Of a stretch of 64,000 nucleotides of DNA, positions 55,261-64,000 are shown in pieces. Every line of letters begins with the position of its first letter. Within the stretch, counting starts at the first letter, position 1. The notes under the pieces were generated by a model that was not told where the DNA came from, searched no databases, and worked only from the letters and a program-made list of their open reading frames with translations. The DNA comes from Neopestalotiopsis rosae (lineage: Eukaryota; Ascomycota; Sordariomycetes; Amphisphaeriales; Sporocadaceae), in the NCBI GenBank assembly GCA_023078685.1, contig JALGAS010000009.1, forward strand, positions 2,914,001 to 2,978,000, given 5' to 3'. The translations under genes and the position numbers were made by a program.

Positions 55261-56169
55261 ATGCCAAAACAAGTAGCGGATTTGAATCGTGCTGAGACGT
55301 TGGTCAAGTTGTGCCCTGGCCCAAAGATACATGCATTCGAACACCAAGGGGCATCAATTGAATGGCTCGAGAGACTCGACATGGACCGTGAAGACTCGGA
55401 GGCGGAGGGTGTGGTGTTCAAAGTGAAGATCAAGTCTCAGCTATATGCCCTGAAAGTAGTGACCAACCTCCTCGACCCCCAGACGAGCTTTGATTTTGAG
55501 ACTCACCTGCAGGCACAGTTCAACTTTTTTGACCCTTCGACAGATCGCTATTTCTGGGGTCCGCTACTCGATAAGTCAGATGAACCATTTCCCTTGAGGA
55601 ATATCGTGTATTACACAGACCCATTCTACGCAGAATGCCGTGCTTATGGGCGGATACTCGAAGCCCAGCGCAACAGGGGAGTAAGGTCGGCGGTAGCGGT
55701 AACGTGCCATGGATATTTATTTCTGAGTGATCAAGACAGACGACAACTTGAGAAAAGGGGACTTACATTCAATAATCACATAATCGACAAAGATCTGCGC
55801 AAGGTAATTGGACAGGATACGTGCCTACGAGCCATCGTCAAAGACTTAGCACCTGAAGAATCGGGCATCGGCAAAAATGGCCTTGCGAAGGTGCTGATGG
55901 ATATACGGAGTTTGAAGAGGATCAAAATCTACAACCGAGATATTAGAGCAGAGAACTTTAGGGGAAGAAGGCTCGTTGACTTTGGCAGATCATGGACCGA
56001 GCCGCATCGTATGTTGGATGCGCTTGCCGAAGTTGATGCAAGGGACGCGAGACTAGAGGATTCGGTCATGTTCGACGATATGATTGAAGAAGAGGGGATT
56101 AGGACAAAACTGAGGGCTATGCCAAACATGCTGTATTGCAAGAAGCTACGGTCTTTCGCAAGATCTTAA
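55261..56169 (+). CDS. FTA2-like (kinetochore Sim4 complex subunit family) protein
   Basis: Single-exon, 302 residues from ATG 55261. The fold is a degenerate kinase-like one typical of PF13095: VVFKVKIKSQLYALKVV (strand with the Lys), FWGPLLDKSDEP, YYTDPFYAECRAYGRILEAQ, VAVTCHGYLFLSD, TCLRAIVKDLAPEESGIG, then KIYNRDIRAENFRGRRLVDF and FGRSWTEPHRM. In fission yeast Fta2 is a kinetochore protein. In filamentous fungi the family is greatly expanded and most members have no proven kinetochore role, so the name denotes the family only. The gene looks intact. Confidence 0.85.
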   Translation: MPKQVADLNRAETLVKLCPGPKIHAFEHQGASIEWLERLDMDREDSEAEGVVFKVKIKSQLYALKVVTNLLDPQTSFDFETHLQAQFNFFDPSTDRYFWGPLLDKSDEPFPLRNIVYYTDPFYAECRAYGRILEAQRNRGVRSAVAVTCHGYLFLSDQDRRQLEKRGLTFNNHIIDKDLRKVIGQDTCLRAIVKDLAPEESGIGKNGLAKVLMDIRSLKRIKIYNRDIRAENFRGRRLVDFGRSWTEPHRMLDALAEVDARDARLEDSVMFDDMIEEEGIRTKLRAMPNMLYCKKLRSFARS

Positions 56170-56724
56170 TATACGAGCTACGGCGCAGCGACGTCCCGTA
56201 TATCACTTCCATAAGTGCGCGAATGAACAGGGGACTTCTGCGACCAAGGCAGCTGATTCCAAGTCAGAGCGAAACACTCAACTATGGCTTCTCTGTTCAC
56301 CACTCACCCCATGACCTGATCGTCAAGTTTGATCGGTTCTATTTCGAGAAGTTTTATAAGCCAGTGACTATGGATCAGTCAGAATACAAACGAATTTGTA
56401 TTCAAGGCTTTGTATTGACACCCGAATGAGTCTTCGCATCTTGCGCAGAATATCAAGTCACTTATTCCAATTCTGACGCATCGTATCAATAAACCATGAA
56501 GTTGACCATCCAGCCTTACCCTCAATAACTCTCAGTAGGGTAGATATCGCCGCTTGATCCTGCGATGAGGAGAAGACCTAGGGCATGAGGCGCTTCCTCT
56601 CTGCCCCCATATTGTCCCTTGCGAGTCTCTGAAGTATGCAAAGGAGCACGCCCGTAATTGTGGGCTAGTACCTGGTTCCTAAGTGGCCAGCGGGATGGAA
56701 TCGTCGTCATCTGTTAACTCAACC

Positions 56725-56755
<31 letters not shown>

Positions 56756-57400
56756 CCACCACCCTCCTTAACGAGCATCACGAAGGTGAGCATTATAGTA
56801 GGGGTCAGTATTGTAGTAGGTAAGTATTGACGTGGGGAGGCTGGAGGTGCCCACTGAAAGTGGCTTATGGGCTTTAGCAGAATATAGCTTAGCGGATGGA
56901 CTTCAACAACAATCACTCGTTCAGTTCCAGTTAATACACCAGTCATACATTCTGCCATACAATTTGCATGCAAAACGTTATCTCCAGTTATTTTCGTTGA
57001 TTTTCGTCATCTCTACCTCTTGATCAAAACCGTACAGGGCACCAGCCTGACGGCTGGTAATCCTAGGTGGGGTCGGTTTGGTTGGTTTCTGTTCCCAATC
57101 TCAGTATTGTCATCGGTAAACATTCGCGAAAGAGATTTCGTCGTTGACTTTGGTAATCGCGATACGTCGTGTTATTCTAGTTAACTTAGCCTACTAAGTA
57201 ACTTTAAAATACCAGATCTTTGGTGCATAATAAAACCCCGACCCCGGCTGGGAGATGCAGGGATGGTTTACTGTACACGTGCATAGTACTAGCGCACCGA
57301 ATTTGGAGGCATCTGCCTCGCTCACTTGGCTCTAGCGTCACTCTTTGCTCTACCCCGCATCTTGCACACGACCATTAATGAAGAATAACAATGGTACCGA
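56170..57400. other. Gene-free stretch
   Basis: A plus-strand frame just after the FTA2-like gene (to 56429) has a protein-like end (DHLIVKFDRFYFEKF-type residues at 56320-56400) but no start. The C29 homopolymer lies at 56726-56754. Nothing else is recognised. Confidence 0.35.
56726..56754 (+). repeat. C29 homopolymer
   Basis: Twenty-nine consecutive C followed by ACCACCACC. Length is likely to be unreliable in any assembly. Confidence 0.9.
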
Positions 57401-58232
57401 ATGTTCTACTTCGAGGACCGAGACTACCGAGATCACCGGGACTACGACATGGTAAAGATGGACGAAGACAAGTACAAGAAACATTTCCTCGCTTTGGAAT
57501 CAGAGCCAAGTTTGTTTACTCAGCTGGCACATAAGCTCGGTGCTCCTGCGAGCTTAGTCTTCCGAGAAATTTTATCTTTGGACGAGCCAGAACTTCTTCC
57601 ACGCGCTGCCTACGCTTTTGTCTTCGTCTTCCCTACTACCAAAGTCTACGAGGACCGTAGATCTGAGGAGGACGCAGCCTACAAATACAGTTGCGACAAG
57701 AACGATGATATTGTGTGGTTTCAACAGAAGATCAATAATGCATGTGGTCTCTACGGTGTCTTGCACTCTCTATGTAATGGACCAGCTCGACGTCTGCTTG
57801 GTCAGTCACATTCTCACAATCGACAAACTATTTTTGTTTCTTCTGACTTAAATAAATGTACCAGAATCCGGATCTCTGCTCCAGCTTGTCCTGGAACGCT
57901 GCCGGACACGCGAAAAACTTGCCGAAGCCATCGAGAACTCGAAGGATATTGAGTCAATCTACCACGATTTAGCTCTCCAGGGTAGCTCTAAAGTACCTGA
58001 AGACGCCGAGGCGGAGGTCGACTACCACTACACTTGCTTTGTAAGATCTTGCAAGAACGATCACGTCTACGAATTAGACGGAGATCGTAAAGGCCCAATC
58101 GACAGAGGTTCCATTGTAGACTCGAAGGAGGATGTCTTGGATAGTGGAGTTTTGGCATTGATTCGAGAGCACATCAGCCAAGAGAACGACGGAATAGCAT
58201 ATAATTTGATGGCACTTGTCGAGGAAAGTTGA
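57401..58232 (+). CDS. Ubiquitin C-terminal hydrolase (UCH, peptidase C12)
   Basis: Exons 57401-57800 and 57865-58232, around a 64-bp intron (donor GTCAGT, acceptor CCAG, phase 1), give 255 residues. An in-frame ATG at 57449 is an alternative start. Features are FLALESEPSLFTQLAHKLG, LSLDEPELL, then WFQQKINNACGLYGVLHSLC with the oxyanion Gln and catalytic Cys. In the second exon come VDYHYTCFV (catalytic His), VYELDGDRKGPIDRG (catalytic Asp) and the C-terminal YNLMALVEES. All four active-site residues are present, so it should be active. UCH-L3/Yuh1-type enzymes trim small adducts from ubiquitin or Nedd8 in cytosol and nucleus. Its stop lies one base from that of the convergent ankyrin gene. 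Confidence 0.93.
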
Positions 58233-58233
58233 A

Positions 58234-61200
58234 CTAAAATGTGTCGCTCATCAAAATAAAGTGAGATGAGCTTGAGCGGAGCTTACTCATCACAAGATTT
58301 TGGAGTAGTGAATCACCACCAGCTTCATTCACAAGATCGATGCTAGATTGACCCTCAACCGTGACCGCGCCCCAATCCAATATTCCGCAATCGTGACGTT
58401 CAAGAACTCCCATGGCTCCATGGGACTTCCAGGAGGCAGCAATATGGAGTGGTGTCCAGCCCTCGTGATCTCTACTGTTGACATCAGCCCCGTGTCCCAG
58501 TAGCATGCCAGCTATATTCAGATAGACTGCATCCCGCTTCCCACGGGATGGCCCAGCAAGTGCTATATGTACCAGGGACGTATTTGTGTAGGATGACAAT
58601 CTTCGTTGATTGGCATTCGCCCCAAAGTCGAGTAAGGTTTGCACTGCTGGCTGAAAGCCATATTCTACAGCCCAAGCCAGTGCAGTCCTGCCCGACTTAT
58701 CCGGGTCATCAATCGTGTTACCCATCGCCAAGGCTTGTTTCAAAGACGTTTCGCGATCTTCGGAAAACATGGCTTCATGTATTGGTGTGAAGCCTCGGAT
58801 ATCCCTGTATGTTTCCAATAGATCGTTGGCAGATTTCCCAAACAATTGTCCAATTTCTGTGACACCGGAATCAAAGGACCGACAGTTCGTTATCGACTCT
58901 ATTCGAAGAGTATCTATCATTGTGTGCAAAGGGAAGCTTAAAGGAGTAAGCCAACGACAATGTGGGAAATCGAAATGTGTAAAGCTCACCTATCCGAGTC
59001 ATCTGTCCAGTGGGGATCAGCACCGGCTTGCAGCAACACTTGAGACATTTTCATAGAAGTTTCGTAGCCGCGGTGTCGCCAACAATAATAAGTCGAATAC
59101 TGAGGTGGTCAGCGACGAGCTTTTCTGATCTCAGGCAACTTACATAGAGCAGTCCAAGACCGTAAGGATCCACCACGTCAACATGTCCATTTTGACGTTG
59201 CCAGAGATCCCTCACACCATCAACATCTCCTTCTTGCACACGAAGGAGAATCGGATGATCATACTGGATGTACACGGGAGCTCGAATGAAAACTTGTGAT
59301 GAAAACCATGGAGAGCTCTGACCTTTTGTGCGCTGGGAATCCGCAGGATCGTGCTGTAACGTGAGCTCTGAGGCTGAACTCGTTTCATCGATACCGGAGC
59401 TCGTATTGTGAGGGAGTGGATAAGATCTGGAGTCTGTGTCGCATCCAACGGTGTAATCACTTATAGATTCATTGTAGGCCATATTTGCTGCACCAGCATG
59501 ACTGGGGGTAAGGTTTTCGCTGTTACAAGCAGCTATTTCGCTTCGTGTCTTCGGACTCATGCTGCTTCCGATATGATAGTCTGTTTGGAGAACAGCTGCT
59601 TGTCCTAGCACAGATTCTCGAGTACTCTCCACTGCACAATTCACGGAGAGGATGGACTGCTTTGCGGGTGAGGAGATATTCAGTTGAGCGCTGACCGCAG
59701 GACAGTTTCGTCCACTGTTACTTTCCTCTAGAGTCTGACAAAACTCTTGCGAATTGCTGTTGTCTCCAGTCTGTGTCGTGTTCGAGCTTGTTACGCCACC
59801 AACGCCATGAGGTGACTTCCGAAGTGAATCGGTACTAGGCTGGCGCCCGGTTTCCTTGAGCATCTGGCTGGCGCCTTTTGTCGGTAGCGCCACGGTATGA
59901 TTTGGCTCGCAGTGCACACGACCGTCTCCCTGACACTCGATTCCACGTTCTAAACCTTTTTCAAGGCCACTTTTTCTACCTTTCAGACTCATCTTCTGCG
60001 AAGTAAAGTTCGTCCCAAAGGCTTTGTTGATATGCTCCAATCTGTATGATTAGCGACTCGATCCATAATAAGCCATTCATACTTACTTTACACCCATGTG
60101 CGCAAGTAGAAACAATGGGGATAAAGACATATTATAATCTGGCGATTCCTGACCAACGGATTTGAGCTTGTTTCCAAGCGTCGCGGCGAATTCATTTTTG
60201 GGGTCAGCTGATTCTGAGATGCTTCGATACTTCGCCATCGATAGGTTGCCTGCAACGAATGAGTAACTTATGAGCTGCAAGTGGAAGTGCACATACTCAT
60301 CAGAAATAGTTGTGACGCTTGATACCCCACTGCATCTTCTACGTCCTCTATCAGACACGCCATGCGCTTCGTAGCAGTCCGTAAACGCGGCCAATAATTG
60401 GGCTTACATTTCCCCGAGGGTGAATGAGCCCCCACCGCCATTTCTACTGCATCATTATCCAGTCCTTCTTGGATACTTACTAGGCAAATGCAGTAAAACA
60501 AGAGGTCCCCGAAGCGGGATATGGCATCGTTCTTGCTTTTTCGCGAGTCGAGAGTCTGCCGAAGTCCTTGATACTCTTTTAAGAGAATGGAGCAGACAGG
60601 TGGCCGCGTCACCTGCTCTTCTGGAGATGGTGAATGGTGTGAACGAGGCAGCTCTGAATATTTGCCAGATATGACAAGTGTTTGGAATGCATCAGAAATT
60701 GTTTCTGGCTCATTGAATCCGGACGCAGTCCTGAGTTCATCCCACTCACGCTTGTTGGAAGGCACTTGTGCTAGGAATGAGGACTTTGTGAATTTCGGCT
60801 TGGTCTTGGGAGTTTTCTCTCCTGACATGTCCAAAGTGCTGAATATGCCCGCCATTTTAGGAAGATGCGTTGAATTCCTTTGCGATTGGCTTTTTGTGAC
60901 ATCGTGCCTGGTAGGCGCTGGTATGGCTTCTGGCGCCAGGGGGGTCTCTCTGTTCGGGTTGTCTGATGCTATTGACAGAGAAAGCTGAGGGAAATATGAT
61001 CCTGTCGCATTATATCTGGGTTGCGAGATGGCTGGAAAAGTAGCGACTGGATACACGAGGGAAACAACCGTGTCTGGGTTGAAGTTGAACAACGCGGGAA
61101 AGGTTGTGTCTGGGGGTGGTGGCATAGCCAAAAGAGCGCTTTCACAAATTGTTAGTATGAGTGAGCAGTACATCCGGTACCCGAAAGGAACACACCTGTT

Positions 61201-61741
61201 TTTTGGATGAGCGCTTCGAGTAGGTAAATCCCTGTACTGTTGACGCATTCCTACTTCTAATACTGGCGTAGCTTGAGGGGCTGTAAGGTTGACGTTGTTG
61301 CCAATGCTAGTGCTCCCGAAATCGCCATTACGAGCGCGTATGGCGGATTTATCACTATTACTAATCATCCCCCCTTGAACCTTTCGTTTCTTGGATACTG
61401 GGTCGTTGGGTCTCCGTTATGCCAAACGGCGTGGCGGCCTCAGCAACGTTGAGTAAGCTCTTCTTGCCAGAACTGTTTCTATATTTATTCTGCGTGTATT
61501 GGGCATCGGCGTATAAGTGCTCTGCTCGCTTCTGTGCAATTGCTACATCTTGTCCCATCATCTCCGTTTCCATATTCAAATCCCGGGGAAGCTGTTGGGC
61601 GGCAGCAGTGGTGGCAACAACCATGATTTTGGACATTGGCGAGTCGTTCGTTGCCTGTTCTCGTATGCTGTTCGAGGCTTGCGTCTGGCTCGTGGAAGTG
61701 GCGTGTTGGTTAAGATGTACGCGCCTGGATTCCCAAGCCAT
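58234..61741 (-). CDS. Large ankyrin-repeat protein, seven exons (about 1053 aa)
   Basis: Exons 61741-61381, 61280-61196, 61138-60297, 60249-60087, 60041-59144, 59099-58990 and 58936-58234 join with matching phases throughout. Intron lengths are 100, 57, 47, 45, 44 and 53 bp, with donors such as GTGTGT, GTATGT, GTAAGT and GTGAGC and a perfect TACTAAC branch site in the second. The first intron (donor GTTCAA) is the weakest; a one-base error in the G6 run there would also restore the frame. Residues 1-700 are long, Ser-rich and mostly disordered, with helical islands (AIAQKRAEHLYADAQYTQNK). The C-terminus carries ankyrin repeats, for example GFTPIHEAMFSEDRETSLKQ, GRTALAWAVEYGFQPAVQTL and GWTPLHIAASWKSHGAMGVL. 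Probably an intracellular scaffold. Upstream exons are possible. Confidence 0.75.
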
Positions 61742-61777
61742 CGACACTTGATGGGATACTTGTATTATCCAAGCCCT

Positions 61778-62026
61778 TCAGCGTGTGACGTGTTCGGTGA
61801 GTATTCCAGGCTCTGGCTTTTGCTGTTTGTATTCGGGGGTTTGCTCTTCGTGCATTGCGCACCCTCTGGTAGTATTCGATGCAAAAGAGTCCTCTTGCGG
61901 GTTGGGAGACTGCTCGCTCAAAGACATGTATTGTCTCAGGTATTCATAAAGCACCGAGCAGGTGATGGAAAGTTGAACATAATGTAGGATCCAGCGGCGT
62001 GAGATAGAACCGTTCGTCTGATCCAT
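61778..62026 (-). CDS. Possible upstream exon or small ORF
   Basis: From ATG 62026 an 82-codon frame with helical content (QLSITCSVLYEYLRQYMSLS) and a Glu/Gln/Pro-rich end. It lies just before the ankyrin gene in the same direction and may be its first exon, but no convincing intron joins them. Confidence 0.3.
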   Translation of the reverse strand: MDQTNGSISRRWILHYVQLSITCSVLYEYLRQYMSLSEQSPNPQEDSFASNTTRGCAMHEEQTPEYKQQKPEPGILTEHVTR

Positions 62027-62287
62027 CCCCGCCGCTAGCACTAAGCAGGGGCGCACCAACAAGTATGAGACCATTGCTTTCTGAGCCTAGTGCATGTGGG
62101 GGCAAACTTCAAGCATCCAATGATCGAGGAACGGAAAAATAACTCAGGTCTTGCTATCTTTCGTCAAGTGTGACCTGGTTAACTTTGCGGCGATTCCAGG
62201 CTACACCTGCTTATCGCCGATTCGTGCCAATACGAACTAAACCCTTGGCAGTACCTTGATTTGGGACAGCCATGTCCTCTTCATAAA

Positions 62288-62530
62288 TCACATACGTACC
62301 ACAACAATCATTTCGGGAGAGGACATGACTCCACAGCTGCCATTGTTTAGCTCTCCCAGCATCCCTGTTGTCTTTTTAACATCAGAAAGCGATAGCATGC
62401 CATTCGGTGGATCATACGACATCTCGACAGTCTTTCCGGCTATCTCAACTTCTCTGGAGAGTTCGAGGGTTTGAAGATACTCTCTTCCCACGACAAGACT
62501 TTTCCAAGAGGGGAACGAGGGTGAGAAATC
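62288..62530 (-). CDS. Possible C-terminal exon of unknown gene
   Basis: An open frame including IRFDFSPSFPSWKSLVVGRE and EIAGKTVEMSYDPPNGMLSL looks coding but has no start in reach. It may belong to a lost or unplaced gene between the ankyrin and NLR genes. Confidence 0.2.
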   Translation of the reverse strand, partial: DFSPSFPSWKSLVVGREYLQTLELSREVEIAGKTVEMSYDPPNGMLSLSDVKKTTGMLGELNNGSCGVMSSPEMIVVVRM

Positions 62531-62673
62531 GAAGCGGATGTGCTGGAGACGGTGAGCTTTAAGTCCAATCTGTCGTGCTATATGATTCTAGCCTTAGCCT
62601 TGGTTTTCCTGCAGGGTTTTCTCAAGATTGTGATGCGAATGCAGAGGCCATTTACTTCCGTTTTCTTTCTTTT

Positions 62674-64000
62674 TCACTTCCTCAAATGCAGCTTCTCATG
62701 CCTCCTCAAATCGTTCAATCTTGTGAACTTCTTGTCGCAGGTCTGACAGCCGTACGGGCGATCACCAAAATGACTGCGCGTGTGCCCGTCTAAGTTGATC
62801 TTCCTGGTGAACGTTTTCGAGCATAATTTACAGTCGAAGCGCGCTGGGTTGCTTTTCCTATCATTGCGCTGGGGGAATGGATTAGGACCGTCGGCCAGAT
62901 CCGAATGGTAGTTTTTCTTGTGCTTTTCGAGATCCTTGTTTGACGTAAAACCGTTTGCTCCCAAATTGCAGTCAGGCACTAAACAAAAGAATGGCCTCTG
63001 GTGTTGGTGCATATGGCGCTTGAGCTGTTCTTGATCTGGCAAACCTTTGTGGAAGAACTCGCAAAGCAGTCTTGAACATTTGCACAGGTTGTTGCCGTAA
63101 AATTCATAAAGGCTGTGGCATCTCTCGGGACCATTTGCTTCTGCCAGTTCCTCAATCGCTTTTCGATTGTCTATCAGTACGTCTTCCAGCGCCTTGAGAC
63201 ATGGTTTGTTCAAACCTTCGTTGCCTTCTTTCCTTTGTTTAGTAACGTTGATCCACAGATTGAGCAACAAGTCGTAGAACGGCTTCCCTTCTAGCCTGGC
63301 ACATTTGATTCTGGCTTGTTCTTTGACCTCATCAAGGTTGGCCTGACTGGACTCGCCTGCAGCTGAAGTGGACGGATAACCCGTATTGTCAAGAGATTCA
63401 CAGTATCTGTCCGTAAATTTCCTCAGGATTTTGGCAAAATGTTCTGACTTCAGCTCGTCAATTTTGGGGTCCTGGATTTCAAGCACTGCCTCGATGTGAT
63501 GAGACCACTTCGAAATTGCGTAGTCCTGGAAAGCGTAGGCACCTTTGTTGGCAAAATCCTTCCTCTGAGACTCCGATATGTCTTCCCCAAAGCATGGGGA
63601 CGTCAGGTATTGCATACACGAACTGGTCAAATCGAACATAACCTCTTGCTTATCGACATGCTGACTTTCGAGAATAAATCTAAAACAAATTAGTTGATAT
63701 TGATATTGGATTAAAAAATGAACGAACGTACCTGCGAGCTGTGTGATGCGCAAATCCCAGTTTCTTGTCTGGTCCCATATAGACAAGTGTCCCGCAGAGC
63801 CGGATGTCATGGATCAACTGATGATCCTGAAGCTCGACCGAATCATTGTGTCGCTCGGTCGAAGCAATAGCTCGTATCTCATGCCAGTGTAGAGTACGTT
63901 CGGCGTATGCTAGCCACCCAAATATACTCTTGGCCTTATTCCATGGCTCTTCATTGCCGTTGGTGATCAGGGAATTCTTGAGGCTTTGAAGCAAGCAATC
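62674..64000 (-). CDS. NLR-type protein C-terminal part with C2H2 zinc fingers (runs off the right edge)
   Basis: The frame is open from the window edge to 63732, then a 52-bp intron (63731-63680, donor GTACGT), then exon 63679-62674. The first part is the winged-helix-like region that follows NACHT in fungal NLRs: KAKSIFGWLAYAERTLHWHE, then LIHDIRLCGTLVYM and GFAHHTARR. The intron interrupts the conserved TARRFILES. After a helical linker of about 150 residues come a degenerate C3H-like cluster (KCSRLLCEFFHKGLPDQEQL), a PFFCLVPDCNLGANGFTSN finger and two classic C2H2 fingers (FDCKLCSKTFTRKINLDGH, YGCQTCDKKFTRLNDLRRH). Most fungal NLRs end in WD40, ANK or TPR; here fingers occupy that place. 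NACHT itself should lie just outside the window. Confidence 0.8.

Noticed and set aside
1..64000. tRNA or rRNA genes, CRISPR arrays, biosynthetic gene cluster
   Set aside because: No paired A/B-box with cloverleaf, no rRNA-like tract, and no spaced identical repeats with unique spacers were seen. No PKS, NRPS or terpene synthase core gene is present.

Overview
The window is nuclear DNA of a filamentous ascomycete (Pezizomycotina). This rests on short introns of about 45-100 bp with GTANGT donors and CTAAC-like branch sites, and on fungal families such as 2EXR, DUF3435, GH64, a Sim4/FTA2-type kinetochore protein, Pho80-like cyclin, SET/MYND-type proteins, fungal ankyrin proteins and an NLR with a C2H2 tail. 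The genus cannot be told from what is here. All gene models were made by eye from the sequence; no alignments were run, and domain names come from motif recognition.

Layout. 1-0.5 kb: edge of a WD40 protein (-). 2.1-5.5 kb: a hypothetical ORF, a LINE cut off inside its endonuclease, dispersed repeat A and an intact 2EXR gene. 5.8-10.2 kb: repeat B, then a pair of about 470-bp inverted repeats (C) enclosing an unrecognised four-exon gene. 11.5 kb: zinc alcohol dehydrogenase. 12.9-13.9 kb: repeat B again, fused to a fragment of the Ser/Thr-rich gene found at 23 kb, then a minisatellite. 15-17.3 kb: two divergent kinase-like genes. 19.5-20.8 kb: F-box/ankyrin gene. 22.9-24.7 kb: Ser/Thr-rich membrane protein in two frames. 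25-29 kb: repeat A copy 2, small unknown genes, a TB2/DP1/HVA22 protein and a decayed C2H2 gene. 30.2-31.7 kb: intact SET-domain gene. 32.8-33.7 kb: decayed DUF7587-like gene. 34.3-35.4 kb: minisatellites. 36-37.8 kb: protein kinase. 39.7-44.2 kb: a graveyard with DUF3435, an F-box fragment, a truncated Hsp70 and a TPR remnant. 45-50.5 kb: GH64 glucanase, cyclin, hypothetical genes and a secreted protein. 50.6-54.5 kb: chimeric duplicated fragments, a kinase remnant and twin palindromes. 55.3-64 kb: a gene-dense end with an FTA2-like gene, UCH-type ubiquitin hydrolase, a seven-exon ankyrin gene and the C-terminal part of an NLR/zinc-finger gene.

How it fits together. The intact genes look like ordinary, mutually unrelated functions, and no biosynthetic cluster is visible. 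What is distinctive is the repeat biology. At least four dispersed families and one minisatellite element recur inside the 64 kb, and pieces of local genes (Ser/Thr-rich protein, HVA22, F-box, the 3' end of 2EXR) are copied elsewhere, sometimes welded to other repeats. Several otherwise good genes are split by one-base frame changes, often at or near homopolymers. That leaves two readings: true decay, or uncorrected assembly indels.

No rRNA, tRNA, CRISPR array or convincing replication origin was recognised. Stretches without genes hold only the repeats listed, or nothing I can name.
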